From Cannabis sativa (Eukaryota > Streptophyta > Magnoliopsida > Rosales > Cannabaceae), in contig NC_083603.1 of NCBI RefSeq assembly GCF_029168945.1, forward strand, positions 9,920,001 to 9,984,000: 64,000 nucleotides of DNA, written 5' to 3'. Below, piece after piece: positions 1-10,947 of this stretch. Numbering within the stretch: the first letter of the stretch is position 1; every line of letters starts with the position of its first letter. The position numbers were made by a program, and so were the translations under genes. The notes beneath the pieces are model-generated. The model searched no databases and was not told where the DNA came from. It saw only the letters and a program-made list of their open reading frames with translations.

Positions 1-1532
1 CTAAAACTGTTCGAGAAGCGATGTCTCATCCTGGTTGGCTTCTTTGCAATGATAGAAGAGATGAATGCTTTGGTTGCGAATGGTACTTGGGTCTTGGTTG
101 ATTTACCTTCCGGAAAACGAGGCCATCGGGTGTAAATGGGTGTTCACGGTTAAATTCAATCCGGACGGCACGGTTGCTCGCTTAAAGGCCCGTCTTGTTG
201 CCAAGGGTTATGCTCAAACCTATGGAGTGGACTATTGTGATACTTTTTCTCCTGTTGCTAAACTCACATCCGTTCGACCGTTCATTTCCATGGCTTACTC
301 ATCATTGGCCTTTGCATCAGCTTGATATTAAAAATGCTTTTCTTCATGGAGATCTTGAGGAAGAAGTATATATGGAGCAACCTCCTGGGTTTGTTGCTCA
401 GGGGGAGTTAGGGCGAGTTTGTCATCTTCGCAAATCTTTATATGGATTGAAGCAAAGCCCTCGTGCTTGGTTTGGTAAATTTAGTCAGACTGTTGAGAAG
501 TTTGGTTTGTTGAAAAGTAAGTCAGATCATTCTGTGTTTTATAAAAGATCAACTGTTGGTATCATTTTGTTAGTGGTGTATGTTGATGACATCGTTATTA
601 CTGGAAATGATACTGAAGGCATCTCATCCCTTAAGTCTTTCATTCACACCCAGTTTAACACGAAAGATTTAGGGGAACTCAAGTATTTCTTGGGGATTGA
701 AGTTACTCGGAGTAAACACGGTATTTTTCTGTCTCAAAGAAAGTATGTACTTGATTTGTTAACTGAGACAGGGAAATTGGGATCAAAACCTTGCAATGCT
801 CCAATGAATCCAGCTGTGCATCTTACACGTGATGGGAAACCATTTGAAGATCCTGAGAAATATCGCAGGTTAGTTGGAAAGTTGAATTATTTAACTGTGA
901 CTCGTCCAGATATTGCATTTCCAGTTAGCGTTATCAGTCAGTTCATGTCTTCCCCAACAATTCATCATTGGGCAGCATTAGAACAAATTTTATGTTACTT
1001 AAAAGGAGCACCAGGACGAGGTATAGTTTACAAGGATCATGGACATACACAGATTGAGTGTTTTTCTGATGCCGATTGGGCAGGCTCCAAGGTAGATAGA
1101 CGATCCACTTCAGGATATTGTGTATTTGTTGGGGGCAATCTGGTCTCTTGGAAGAGTAAGAAACAAAATGTTGTATCTAGATCCGATCTTTGAATCGAAT
1201 ATAGAGCTATGGCCCAGTCCGTGTGTGAGGTAATATGGATTTATCAGCTTTTGACTGAATTCGGGTTTAAGACTTCTATTCCAGCAAAATTATGGTGTGA
1301 TAATCAAGCTGCTCTTCATATTGCCTCGAATCCCGTATTCCACGAGCGAACTAAGCACATTGAGATTGATTGTCATTTTGTTCGTGAGAAAATTCAACAA
1401 GGTCTGATCTCCACAGGATATGTGAAGACCGGAGAACAACTAGGAGATATTTTTACAAAGGCTTTGAATGGGGTGCGGGTCGATTATCTTTGTAACAAGC
1501 TGGGCATGATTAACATCTATGTTCCAGCTTGA
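1..1532 (+). pseudogene. Copia retrotransposon pol remnant (reverse transcriptase and RNase H)
   Basis: This is the 3' part of a Ty1/Copia polyprotein, cut by the left window edge. The reverse transcriptase starts in one frame ([14 protein letters not shown], then [14 protein letters not shown]) and moves to another near 300 by a frameshift, where [20 protein letters not shown] follows. The catalytic YVDD is intact at 579-590. RNase H follows (CFSDADWAGSKVDRRSTSGY), then an in-frame TGA at 1191-1193, after which the same frame resumes with EYRAMAQ and ends with the C-terminal KHIEIDCHFVREKI block. With a frameshift and a stop it cannot make an intact product. The sequence style resembles the Ale/Retrofit-type Copia group, but the lineage is an inference. 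It is followed directly by a polypurine tract and an LTR. Confidence 0.93.
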
Positions 1533-1693
1533 GGGGGAGTGTTAGATATTAGCTGTAAAAGAATTAGATGTTTAGTAGATATTTAGTAGTTTCCTATTTT
1601 TTTGGTAGTTTCCCTTTTATGTCTCCTAACTTTGTATATAAATATGTATTATTCTATGAAATCAATACACAATTCGAATCACTATTTTCTACA
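1531..1693 (+). mobile_element. Polypurine tract and 3' LTR of the first Copia element
   Basis: GAGGGGGAG (1531-1539) is the polypurine tract just after the pol stop codon. The LTR then runs from TGTTAGATATTAGC at 1540 to TTTTCTACA at 1693, about 154 bp, with TG...CA ends. A TATA-like stretch (TATATAAATATG) lies near 1635. The matching 5' LTR lies outside the window, so identity and target duplication cannot be assessed. Confidence 0.85.
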
Positions 1694-3155
1694 AAGAGCA
1701 GCCTGGCTTTCACACCATAATTTTGTTGGTATTTAAATCTTGTCCCACTTCATCAATATATCCACATTACCTCACACACATACTGTGTCTGCGCTAGATC
1801 ATGACAACACATATTTGCTTCTTATTCTTCTATGAGACCAAATTCCCTCCACAAATATATAATATCCTGAAGTGGATCTTCTATTCATTTTGAAAGTTGC
1901 TCGATCTAAAATGGTCGAGCACACCCACATGCGCTAATGCATGGAGAAGCAACCGATGGTGCATTAGGTCCACTCGCAACGAATCTAAGCTCCAGACTTC
2001 GGGGTTTAGTTGGTTAGTGTCTGGACAATCTTTCTGTGCCTGAGGTGAGAATCCAAGTGCACTCCAAATAGGGTGTCCAAAAAAAGAAACCCTAAGAAAG
2101 ATAAATACCAAACTCTAGTTTTGTGATAAACCCTAATTTAAATTTTGAATACTAATCTTGGAATGTTCTTATACCATGTTATAAAAAGTGAAGGAATAAT
2201 ATTCACTTTTTCTTTATTAAGTGATGCACATATATATACACACCTATAAATCTATCTTAGGAATCTAGAAATAAGCTATCTGAAAACTTATTACATATAT
2301 AGTAGAGCTAACATTATTAATACCATCCTTAATTTTAGCCAGAATTCAGCTCCCTAAACAATGGGTGCTTAGGATGAAATTGTTGTTACGAGAAGAATTA
2401 ACAATCCATCTGGAGTTTTTGTTCATAAAAAATAGGCTGTTATTTAGTATAGAATGTAATTTATTGATGTGATTTTGAAATGATCAAGATTATAATGGAA
2501 ACGCTAGCAAATGATATCTAACGGCTGCGCTTGTTTTCAAGTGATCTTTAGGAACTAGGAAGTTGTACCAAGTGATAAAAAGATTTTAACATGTCATTAG
2601 CAATCTTGCATAGAACTCTTGTAGAACATAACTTTGTGTAATTGCGAGAAGAAATTGGTATTTCAATAATTACTTTTGAAGTATTCTTTTTTTAGTTAAC
2701 AACTTATTTTATAATAAAAGTATTTTTACTTTTTTATTTTGGTGTTAAAGAATTCACGATAGGAGAGATCCCATTTAAAATTAAAAAATTGCTGAAAGAA
2801 GTGCTTTACCTATTGCTGTTTTTCCACAGTTTAAAAGTATTTGTTTGACAAAAGGTCTTTCCTACCTTATTGCATTGGCAAGATAAATATAAATGACATT
2901 ACTTTCAAATCTCATCCAATTATGAAATAATTAGCTATTCGTTTTAGCAACTGTTTTTAAATGCGTTTAGTTGTCACACCTATCATTCAATTCTTCTACT
3001 TAATCTCTCTGCTTAAGAACTTCTTTCGTTGATACGAAAATGCCTAATTATTCATGTATTCACAAAACTTTAAACCTGTTTGGTGTTTGCGCATCTGTTC
3101 TCAAGATCTTGTTCATGGTATTCTTAGTATTTCAAGTTCCTGTGATCTTTCTCAG
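1694..3155. other. Non-coding stretch, possibly intron of the PYD2-like gene
   Basis: No convincing exon, RNA gene or complete repeat was found. If the dihydropyrimidinase exon at 3156 belongs to a working gene, this stretch and the Copia element upstream would both be intron, because no preceding dihydropyrimidinase exon is visible here. A minus-strand open frame at 1881-2111 has no recognisable homology. The last bases before 3156 (TGTGATCTTTCTCAG) form a good pyrimidine-rich splice acceptor. Confidence 0.5.
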
Positions 3156-3347
3156 GGAAAGGTTGAAGTAACCATAGCTGGTGGAAGAATTGTTTGGCAA
3201 AATGATGAACTGAAGGTTGTTCCAGGTTCTGGAAAGTACATAGAGATGCCGCCTTTCGGTTACCTTTTCGAAGGAATGGACAAAGCAGAAGCAAGTTACT
3301 TATCTTCTCTACGGGCTCCAGTTAAAAGATCCAAATCGACAACTTAG
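3156..3347 (+). CDS. PYD2: Dihydropyrimidinase, 3' terminal exon (partial gene)
   Basis: The exon encodes 63 residues beginning GKVEVTIAGGRIVWQNDEL, then KVVPGSGKYIEMPPFGYLF and LSSLRAPVKR, ending at TAG 3345-3347. This is the conserved C-terminus of plant dihydropyrimidinase, the second enzyme of reductive pyrimidine catabolism, which hydrolyses dihydrouracil and dihydrothymine. The catalytic metal-binding core lies in upstream exons that are not in this window. The start is placed at a splice acceptor (CTTTCTCAG|GGA), not at the in-frame ATG at 3054, because family similarity begins exactly there. The frame is open with no damage. It is either the last exon of a real gene whose intron took up the upstream Copia element, or an isolated duplicate exon; the window cannot decide. 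Confidence 0.85.
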   Translation, partial: GKVEVTIAGGRIVWQNDELKVVPGSGKYIEMPPFGYLFEGMDKAEASYLSSLRAPVKRSKSTT

Positions 3348-3964
3348 TTTGTTTTCTTGTAAAATATTAGATCAGCTGATCAAGAAAAGAAAAGGCAACA
3401 ATGACAAGAAAGAACCAATTATTTGAAATGTTGGAGTGTCTCATATAATTAGCCTAAATAATAAGTTAATGAGGTTACGTGTTCATATCAATAAATTAGA
3501 TTCATCTCTTGCTTTTTGTGATTAAACAATACATATTTGTGTGTATAGTTTTTTTTTTCTTTTAATTTAAATATGTATCAAACGAATTTCAAAGTTACGT
3601 TATAGTTAATATGTATGTAGTTATATTGCACACAAAAGAGAATTATAGAAACTTCTGATTAGTATTCTGGTGATAAACAAATCTCATCCATAAATTTACA
3701 AGCCATTAATAGAAGACAAATGACTGAAAGTTTTACTGATAGCTTCGGTGCTTAAGCAATCAAATATTTTGGAGAATGCTTGATGAGGTGGAAAGCTTAT
3801 GTGGTAAAATATAGAGATGCTATACCATTGGAGATAAAAGAATGTTATTCTTGAAATTTGCATTGATGTCACACAATGACATTGATGCTATGTCTTTTTT
3901 GTACAATAAAAAATTAAAAGTGCAATATATATATAATAGTTTAATAAAGAAAAAAATTTATATA
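3348..3964. other. 3' flank of the PYD2 exon up to the Helitron
   Basis: The early part is probably 3' UTR and terminator of the dihydropyrimidinase gene; AT-rich polyadenylation-like sequence (CAATAAATTAGA) is near 3489. Nothing else recognisable is seen. The Helitron interrupts AT-rich sequence at 3964/3965. Confidence 0.4.
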
Positions 3965-4005
3965 TCTTTATATATTAAAAGTGCCTATGTAACGGCAATT
4001 CTTGG

Positions 4006-4048
4006 TTTAACAGAATATTCTTTACAAATAAAAGAATATTCTGTTAAA
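4006..4048. repeat. 18-bp perfect inverted repeat near the Helitron 5' end
   Basis: TTTAACAGAATATTCTTT at 4006-4023 is repeated as its exact reverse complement at 4031-4048 with a 7-base loop. It sits 41 bases inside the 5' terminus. A role in Helitron 5' end recognition is conceivable but is only inference. Confidence 0.85.
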
Positions 4049-4092
4049 TTTAACCCCAAAAAAATCAATGTTAAATTTAACCCAAAAAAATC
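4044..4092 (+). repeat. Short tandem duplication in the Helitron
   Basis: GTTAAATTTAACCC followed by an A-run and ATC occurs twice in a row (starting about 4043 and 4068), differing by one base in the C-run. Each unit contains the palindrome TTAAATTTAA. Confidence 0.7.
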
Positions 4093-4099
4093 GTATCGT

Positions 4100-4400
4100 C
4101 CCTACCGCACGAGAGAGTCTTCTGTCTCTCTACAAACCCCCAAACCCCAACAAACACAAGCTAAACCTTCTCAATCCCTCTCTTTCGCGACCCAGAAATG
4201 GCCGCCACAGCCTCCTCCTCATAAACCCATTCACCTTGTTCCTCCTCTTCTTTCGCAGATTCTTTCTCTTTGGGTTTTGTTTTTGTCGGAGAGTTTGATT
4301 TGGGAATCCGATCTTTTTCTTCATCGATCTTCAGTACCGGTTGTTTGGGGGTTTCTTTTCGGGTGAAAGTTAGGGTTTTAGGGTTTGGTTTTACTGCAAT
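4100..4400 (+). promoter_or_regulatory. Captured promoter/5' UTR-like stretch inside the Helitron
   Basis: The stretch is C/T-rich and less AT-rich than its surroundings, like a plant first exon or 5' UTR. An ATG at 4198 opens MAATASSS and then stops. AGTTAGGGTTTTAGGGTTTG at 4368-4387 contains two telo-box (AAACCCTA) units on the minus strand, an element common in plant promoters. This is probably the 5' end of a captured gene, but the gene is not identified. Confidence 0.4.
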
Positions 4401-4807
4401 CTTACCGGACCAGAAAAAACTCGAACTATAGATACAAGCCCTGTCGTAAAAATTTGATCTTTTTATTGTTTAGGTTAAACTTCCTTAGGCTTGGATTGTC
4501 GTGGGTCAGCTAGAAATTTTTCGAGCAAATCACATGATTATTAGATTCATAGAAGAAAATCTTGGATGGGATGATATTCAACTATATTAATTACTGCAAT
4601 TTTGATTTTTTTTTGAAACAAACTGCAATTTTTATTTGGTTATAGAAGATTTCTACATTTGATTTACTTTGAATTTAAATGTTCCTGGTTTTTAGGATTC
4701 AGACTGTATTAACTAATAACATGTGAGTTATTGAATAGACTTAAATATTTTCTATGGTTTCAGATTGTTCATCGCATGGAACTCTTAGACTACAATGACA
4801 GCCAACA

Positions 4808-5294
4808 ATGGACTTGTTGGAGGAGTGGAAATTCTTGTTTCCAATCTCAGCAGTCTTCAGGTCTCCGCTGCTTCTCTGGAGCCCTTCCACTAAACCCATT
4901 TTCTTCCATTACCTGGATGAGCTATTTGAACAAAAGGGTGAGGTTGCCAAATTTGTGTCAGATGAACTTGAGAAGGTATGGTGAAAACTCTTCTTTGGTA
5001 TTTTTGTAAAACTTCAAATACATTTTGTGTAATTACTTTTATCTTCTTTTGACTTATGATTTTAACTTATGATTTTGATATGTTTATATATCTATCTTTG
5101 GAATGTAGTAAGTGCACTTAGAATTGTATGGTGTTCATTACTGATCTGCAAGTGCAAATGTTTATGGTTGAATCTAATTCAGTACTATTTTTCAATTTGT
5201 GTGCTATAGACTTTTTAATTTATTTTTTTATTTTGTTGAACAGGCTATATTAAAGATAATCAAGCATTGCAAGGAGTTTAACTCATTCATATTT
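4808..5294 (+). pseudogene. Captured two-exon fragment of an unidentified gene in the Helitron
   Basis: Exon one (4808-4975) starts at an ATG and encodes 56 residues (MDLLEEWKFLFPISAVF, then KPIFFHYLDELFEQKG and AKFVSDELEK). A donor AAG|GTATGG follows. After a 268-bp intron, the acceptor GAACAG leads to 5244-5294, encoding AILKIIKHCKEFNSFIF, then TTT|GTAAGT. Both exons are in phase with clean GT-AG borders and charged/hydrophobic periodicity like a helical protein. I do not recognise the family. A second frame of exon one (GLVGGVEILVSNLSSLQ) is also gene-like up to a stop, so the original frame of the first half is uncertain. The fragment is probably a host-gene piece picked up by the Helitron; it is listed as a pseudogene because it has no end. 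Confidence 0.5.
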
Positions 5295-5319
5295 GTAAGT
5301 CAATTTCACTCTTTTAAGC

Positions 5320-6105
5320 ATGTTTAATCTTATGAGCCAAGTGCTTTGGGCCTTTTTTCTGATTTGAGTGTTATTTTTTTGAAACTCACAATAATTTAAT
5401 TTGGGTTCTGTATAACAATGTTTAAAAAGTATTTCAAAGTTAACATACATAAGCAATCTTGTAAATTTGGGTGCTTTGGGTCTTTTTCCTGATTTGAGTG
5501 TTATTATTTGGTATGTCAATATTACTCTTGGTAAATCTGTGTTAATTGAATCATTTTTCCTATTCATTTACAGAGTATACTAAATGCAGCTGAAAATCTT
5601 GTGTTCATGATCTAAAAAAAGAATGAAAATGTTAATTTTTTTTTTTTACTTATGGGTGCCAATTTGTTTCTACGAGAACTTACATTTGAGCTAGATTAAA
5701 TATTGGTTAATGTGTTAGTATTATTATTATTTCTGAGACGGTTTGATAATGAAAAAGCTACGTTCTAAGTGTATTTGGGTTTGTTTCATTTCAGGCATTT
5801 AAATGTAAATTTAGTGGCACAATTTAGTATTTGTATAAAAAGTGACATTGTTTGCTGTTTATCTTATTAAACACCACTGTGTTCATTCTTGACAACTGCA
5901 TATTAGAAATGAGCCTGTTGAAATCTGGGAAGAAAGTTAAATGCTTGGATTTCTTGAATTCTGTATTTTTTTGTGTTTTGGATAAAGAGTTGTTGGGTAA
6001 ACAAAAAAGAATGAAAATGCTAATTGTTTTTTTTTTAGGTGCCAATTTGTTTCTACGACAACTTACATTTGAGCTAGATTATTATATTGGTTAATGTGTT
6101 GTTTT
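5320..6105 (+). repeat. Diverged direct repeats within the Helitron
   Basis: Two pairs are visible. GTGCTTTGGGYCTTTTTYCTGATTTGAGTGTTATT occurs at about 5340 and again at about 5470. A longer unit, with GAATGAAAATG, a T-run, GGTGCCAATTTGTTTCTACGA and ACTTACATTTGAGCTAGATT, occurs at about 5620-5720 and again at about 6008-6102. These are internal duplications in the captured intronic sequence. Confidence 0.75.
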
Positions 6106-6921
6106 AATGATATCTTTAAGCATTCCTTATATAATTTATCCTTAATTTTAGGGTTTTGTTTATTTGAGTGTCTTGGGAAAAAAGGATTATGGATTATTTG
6201 GGGTGATTGGGAGTGGGGTCATTCGATTTTATTCCCTCGATTGGAGTCGACGATTGACGGCATAAAGAACGTTTTGGATTCTCCCAATCGACGATTTTTC
6301 TTTTTTTCAGATTCGTGTGTTTGATGATGATGTTGTGGAGAGCTCAGAAGTCACAACAGGTGTTACCAAAAATGTGGTAATTTTTAAGGTTGAAAAATAT
6401 GGTGCAACAGTTTCAGGAAGTATAAGTTGCATTCTTGTAATTTTTGAAATGATTTCTTTAGTTTAGTTATTAATCTGATGGCTTTTTATGATTGTTAAGC
6501 TTGGAGAATCGTTCAATCAATATAGGTGAGTCGTTATGTTTATAGCTCAAGTTTAATAGTTGATTCCCCTCATTAATTGATAATAACAACTTTGTTTGAA
6601 ATATTTTTTAGGGAATGATTGCTTTCATCATATTTTCTACTAATCTAGGGAGCTTTGATCTTTGCCAAAGTGAGATTCAGGGAAAATTAGTAATGGTATA
6701 TTATGTCTACCAACTTTTCATTTTGTATGTTATAGCATGAATACTTCAATTAAGCTGGGTTAAGATTGATTTTGTAGGTTCAAGTCAACATGTGGACACA
6801 ATAAAAATGAAATGGCAAAGAAATAGATTAGGTATGACTATGCAACTTCCTTGAATATGAATTTGACTTTTGACTTTAGTATGTGTATGGTATAGATGAA
6901 AAGTGTAGTTAAATTACTCAC

Positions 6922-7433
6922 ATGTCTTTTATTGTGAAAGTCCCAACAAGCATTGTTGGAATATATAGTGAAACCAACCAATGGATGAAAATGCGGAATA
7001 ATAGTCGAATTTCGTCATTAGCTATGAGACCACGTGCTTCAATGGCTGCACCGAAAATTCAGCCACTGAGTAAATTTGTCTCTAACATCCGAATCATGGT
7101 TTGCCTCACCAACTTATCTGTATTCCCTTAGTTCTTGTACTTAACTTAGATTTGTGACGAATATCATATGAATCTTGTTTTGTCATCAATTAGGTAAATG
7201 GTTGTACTGGAAAAAGAGGTCAGGCTGTTATTAATGCAGCAGATTCTCGCCGGGTCTTAACATTGTTCCCGTATCATTTGGCTCTAAAGAATAGTCTGGG
7301 ACGATTGTGCAAGTTTGTGGGAAAGATATCACGGTGCAAGGCCCTTCTAAAAGAGAAAGCACTCTGGCCTCTCTTTATACTGAGTATCCAAATTTGATTG
7401 TTGTGGATTACACTGTGCCTGCAGCAGTCAATG
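6922..7433 (+). pseudogene. DAPB: Captured fragment of 4-hydroxy-tetrahydrodipicolinate reductase
   Basis: Exon one ends at 7098 with KFVSNIRIM and a donor ATG|GT. After a 95-bp intron, exon two (7194-7433) begins VNGCTGKRGQAVINAAD, which corresponds to the glycine-rich NAD(P)H-binding loop of plastid DapB. It then continues in a shifted frame as VPVSFGSKE, GTIVQVCGKDI and STLASLYTEYPNLIVVDYTV. The intact enzyme reduces the dihydrodipicolinate precursor in plastid lysine biosynthesis. Here one frameshift (about 7247) and one in-frame TAG within exon two break it, and the C-terminal substrate-binding domain is absent. It lies in a Helitron and keeps its intron, so it was captured as genomic DNA and is not a functional gene. 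Confidence 0.85.
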
Positions 7434-7671
7434 GTATTTTCTCCAATAAAAGCTAACTAGATAAAGATAAATGATATATATTCTGTACTTCTTTTGAAAA
7501 TTTTGTTTAGTATTTAGTTTAAATTTCAAGAAAGAAAGTGGGTTATTGTGTGAGAATCCATTTAGTTTTCTTTTCCCCCTTTTAGTTTAAATTTTGTTTT
7601 TGCTTTTTGTATTAAGGATTCATTTCCCCTAATGGTAATTGTAAAGTATTATATTGTTTAATCTTGTGTAG

Positions 7672-8060
7672 TAATATGACTTTCGGTGTAATTATACGTG
7701 TGGAAAGTGAAGCATTTCAGGTAATTGTTTGCATATTATAAGCCTCTTTTAGTATATTTCTTTTCTTTCTTATTTATGGTACTGTAATACAGTATCTGTG
7801 AAAGATGTTGTTAGGATTGTCGAGGGACCTTGCAGAGTGAGATCTCTATATCTTTGGCTTCTTTATCTGCTTGCAAGATTTGGGATGAATTCATGTAATC
7901 TGATAATTGTTGTTGTCAGACCAGGGAAAACAAGGTCCAGTTGAACAAATATACAAGGGTGTTCTATTCATCTATCACCGCCACCACCTTGAGCATGCTG
8001 GTTTTATTTGTGCCAAGTCTTAGTCTTGTGTTGTTATGGGAGGATCACGTTCAAATGGTT
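7672..8060 (+). pseudogene. SPT5: Captured fragment of transcription elongation factor SPT5
   Basis: Three exon pieces are visible. 7672-7720 encodes NMTFGVIIRVESEAFQ with a donor CAG|GTAATT. 7786-7836 encodes NTVSVKDVVRIVEGPCR with a donor AGA|GTGAG. 7925 to about 8060 encodes GKQGPVEQIYKGVLFIYHRH, then LEHAGFICAKS, a TAG, and SCVVMGGSRSNG. This matches a KOW-domain segment of plant SPT5, the conserved subunit that clamps RNA polymerase during elongation. The part that should join the first two pieces is missing, and a stop interrupts the last exon. The rest of SPT5 (NGN domain, other KOW domains, C-terminal repeats) is absent. It is a captured fragment in the Helitron, downstream of the DAPB fragment in the same orientation. 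Confidence 0.85.
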
Positions 8061-8459
8061 GAGCAAAATGATTAGCAGTTTTGATATGGTACCTCCTGCT
8101 TCTGCAATGTTAGTTACTGCTGTAGCTTGTTTGGGATGATTATTATTATGTCAAAAATCCAAACATAAACATGTGGCTTACCATGACACATGTAAACCCA
8201 TTTAATAAATGCTTAAATGTGTTTTTTAATTGCTATTTAAAATGTTTAGAGTGAGTTATGCTTGTATCATGCTGACATGACACTACCTTTTTACTTAAAT
8301 GTATCATGTGTCACTTTCGAGTTAAATGTATGTCTCATCATTATTTATGTTCATATTGCATATGTCGAATGTTGGTTTGTCATATTGCATACGTAAAATC
8401 ATACCTTTAGATACAATCTAAATAAAAAAAGACCTAAACCTTAAATAAAACTAATATTT

Positions 8460-8475
8460 ACGTGCCTCGGCACGT
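8460..8475 (+). other. Helitron 3' terminal hairpin
   Basis: ACGTGCC at 8460-8466 pairs perfectly with GGCACGT at 8469-8475. The hairpin lies 13 bases before the terminal CTAG (8485-8488). In Helitrons this structure marks the end of rolling-circle transfer. Confidence 0.9.
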
Positions 8476-8488
8476 AACTTCTAACTAG

Positions 8489-9825
8489 TATATATTAATA
8501 TGTGATATCATAATTATAGTATTTTTATAAGGTATTATACCATTAGAGTGTTTTTAAAAGTAAAGATGCCAAAAATAATGTGAAAGAAAAATAAAATAAA
8601 ATATTATATTTTGGATGATGTGGAGATATAGAACATCATCAAAAATGTTTTCCTTCGGTAAGAAATTATTACATTGAAAATATAAATTGACACTTACAAA
8701 AATATCTCTATAAGGTGTGGATAATATTTATACATTTTATGTGATTTTAATTACCAAAATACCTCTTACACTATCACTTACACAATCAGATCATGGTTGT
8801 TGGGTAGTTGCTGCGTGCTTGCGCAGTGGTTACATCAGACGAAAGTTTCAATCAGATGATGGTTGTAGGGTGGTTGGTCGAAGATTGCATCAAACGAAAG
8901 TTTCAATCAGATGAAAGTTTATGGGTGGTTGGTCGAAGGTTGCATTAGACAAAGGTTTCAATCAGACAAAATAACTGTTACCAAAATGTTTATGCAACTG
9001 TTATGAAACATTAAAAATCAGAACAGTATTTTCACGTACGTAACTCTATCTACATGTCTATTTATTAATATGAACAAATTCACCATTAGAAATTTAGAAA
9101 ACAACGAAAAATACACTAGGATAAATATTTTACTATAGTATTGATGTAATTTTTTTTTGGATTATACTTGAGTTAGATTGTTTGGGAACTCCAATTCAAC
9201 TTTTTAAGATTTACCTTTCATAAATCTATAAATTGAAGTTAAGACATTAGTATTATGCAAATTAAACTAGATTTCTAGTTAAACTTTAGTTTTGTAGTAG
9301 TTTTTTTTTTCATGAATTTGAAACAACCCATGTTTTGATTGATTCTGGTCGTCTTCTTAGGTGAAGTCGCTGGAATTAATGGTGGTTCTATTTCTAGTTG
9401 AATTTTCGTTTTGGTTGCACTGGGTTGCTGCATGGTTGCGCGATAGTTGTCCAGGAAGCATGGATCCTGGGTTGAATGTGTGTGTAAGTGGATTTGTGTA
9501 TTTTTTTTATTTGGGCTGTATATTTGTTTATTTGGCTAGCTGAAAGTATTTTTGTAATATTATTACTTTTTTTGGTTAAAACTGAAAAAAAAAACCCTTT
9601 TAAAAATAGTTTTTCTGTTTTTTAATAAAAAAAATCAACAATTTAAAATAAAATCATGTTTGGTAAAATATTTTTGTTTTCTATTTTTTTAAATTTAAAA
9701 TCAAATTTATGTAAATTTTAAAACTAAATTTTTTACGATTTTAAAAATAAAAACACTTTTTCCCCTTTTCTCTCTTCTCTCTCTCGCTCTCCCTTGCTCT
9801 CCTTTAACTATGCGATTTCAAAGGG
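8489..9825. other. Non-coding DNA between the Helitron and a Copia fragment
   Basis: AT-rich sequence with a local tandem repeat (8786-8961) and long T and A runs. The open frame at 9361-9543 has no recognisable homology. No gene is supported. Confidence 0.4.
8786..8970 (+). repeat. 55-bp tandem repeat, about three units
   Basis: Units begin TCAGATSATGGTTG or TCAGATGAAAGTTT and end CGAAAGTTTCAA or CAAAGGTTTCAA. They start at 8786 (66 bp, with an insertion), 8852 (55 bp) and 8907 (55 bp); a fourth begins at 8962 and breaks off. Confidence 0.85.
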
Positions 9826-10947
9826 AGATTAAAAGGCCCGGTAGATACAAAAATATGGTAGCATTTGCACTTCTAGTAATTGATGATGACGTCCCATGCA
9901 CTTACAGAGAAGTCGTGCAGAGTGTTGACTGCAAGAAATGAAAGTTGGAAATGGATGAAGAGATGAAGTCTCTACACTAGAATCATACATGGGTGTTGGT
10001 TCGACCTCCTAAAGGAAAGAAGGTTATTGACTGCAAATGGGTCTGTGCCAAGAAGGAAGGAGTTCCTGGTAGAGACAATATTCGATACATATCAAAAGGT
10101 TATGCCCAGAAAGAAGGAATAGATTACAAAGAGGTATTCTCACCTGTCGTCAAGCATTCATCTATTCAAATTTTGTTGGCTTTGGTAGCACAGTTTGATC
10201 TCAAGTTAGCTCAACTCGATGTCAAAACATCTTTTCTCCATGGAACTTTAGATGAAGAGATTTACATGTCTCAACCAGATGGTTACAAAGTTCCAGGACA
10301 TGAGAATTAAGTTTGCAAGCTGAGCAAGTCACTATATGGTTTGAAGCAGTCACCGTGATAGTGGCACAAACGTTTTGACAGCTTCATCAGAGTGTAGAAG
10401 TACACTCGTAGCCAATTTGATCATTGTGTATACTTCCATAAATTCCAAGATGGTACTTTTATTTATTTGCTCTTATATGTTGATGATATGTTAATTACAT
10501 CTAAGAGCAATGTGGACATTGCTAGGCTAAAGACTCAGCTAAGTTCAGAATTTGAAATGAAATATCTTGGAGAAGCTAAGAAGATTCTTGGGATGGAGAT
10601 CACAAGAAACAGAGTTGCATGCATAGTCTGTCTGACACAAACTCAGCATCTGAACAAAGTATTGCAAAGGTTTGACATGGACGAGAAGACTAAACATGTC
10701 AGTACACCACTCGCACCTCATTTTAAGTTAAGTGCAAAGATGTCACCTAGCACTACCGATGAGAAGAAGCAAATGGACCGTATTCCATATGCAAATGTTG
10801 TTTGTGCCCTGATGTATGCAATGGTATGCACCAGACCTGATATTTTACATGTTGTTAGTATGGTAATTCGCTACATGCACAATCTCGGTAAAGGTCACTG
10901 GCAAGCAATAAATTGGATTCTATGGTATATCTATGGTACTATGGATA

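Larger units (their letters stand above)
3965..8488 (+). mobile_element. Non-autonomous Helitron with captured gene fragments
   Basis: The 5' end is TCTTTATATATTAAAAGTGC, directly after an A at 3964. The 3' end is CTAG at 8485-8488, directly before a T at 8489, and a 7-bp-stem hairpin lies 13 bases before the terminus. Insertion between A and T, a 5' TC, a 3' CTRR, a subterminal 3' hairpin and no target duplication are the defining features of Helitrons, which move by rolling circle. No Rep/helicase coding sequence is seen, so it depends on another element. Its 4.5 kb carries pieces of host genes with their introns, all in the TC-to-CTAG orientation: an unidentified spliced fragment (4808-5294), DAPB (6922-7433) and SPT5 (7672-8060). 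Retained introns show capture at the DNA level. Confidence 0.9.

Noticed and set aside
1881..2111. Minus-strand 76-residue open frame
   Set aside because: Better composition than its surroundings but no identifiable family, start context or partner exon.
4368..4390. Interstitial telomere repeat (TTAGGGTTTTAGGGTTT)
   Set aside because: Only about two irregular units; better read as a telo-box in a captured promoter-like region.
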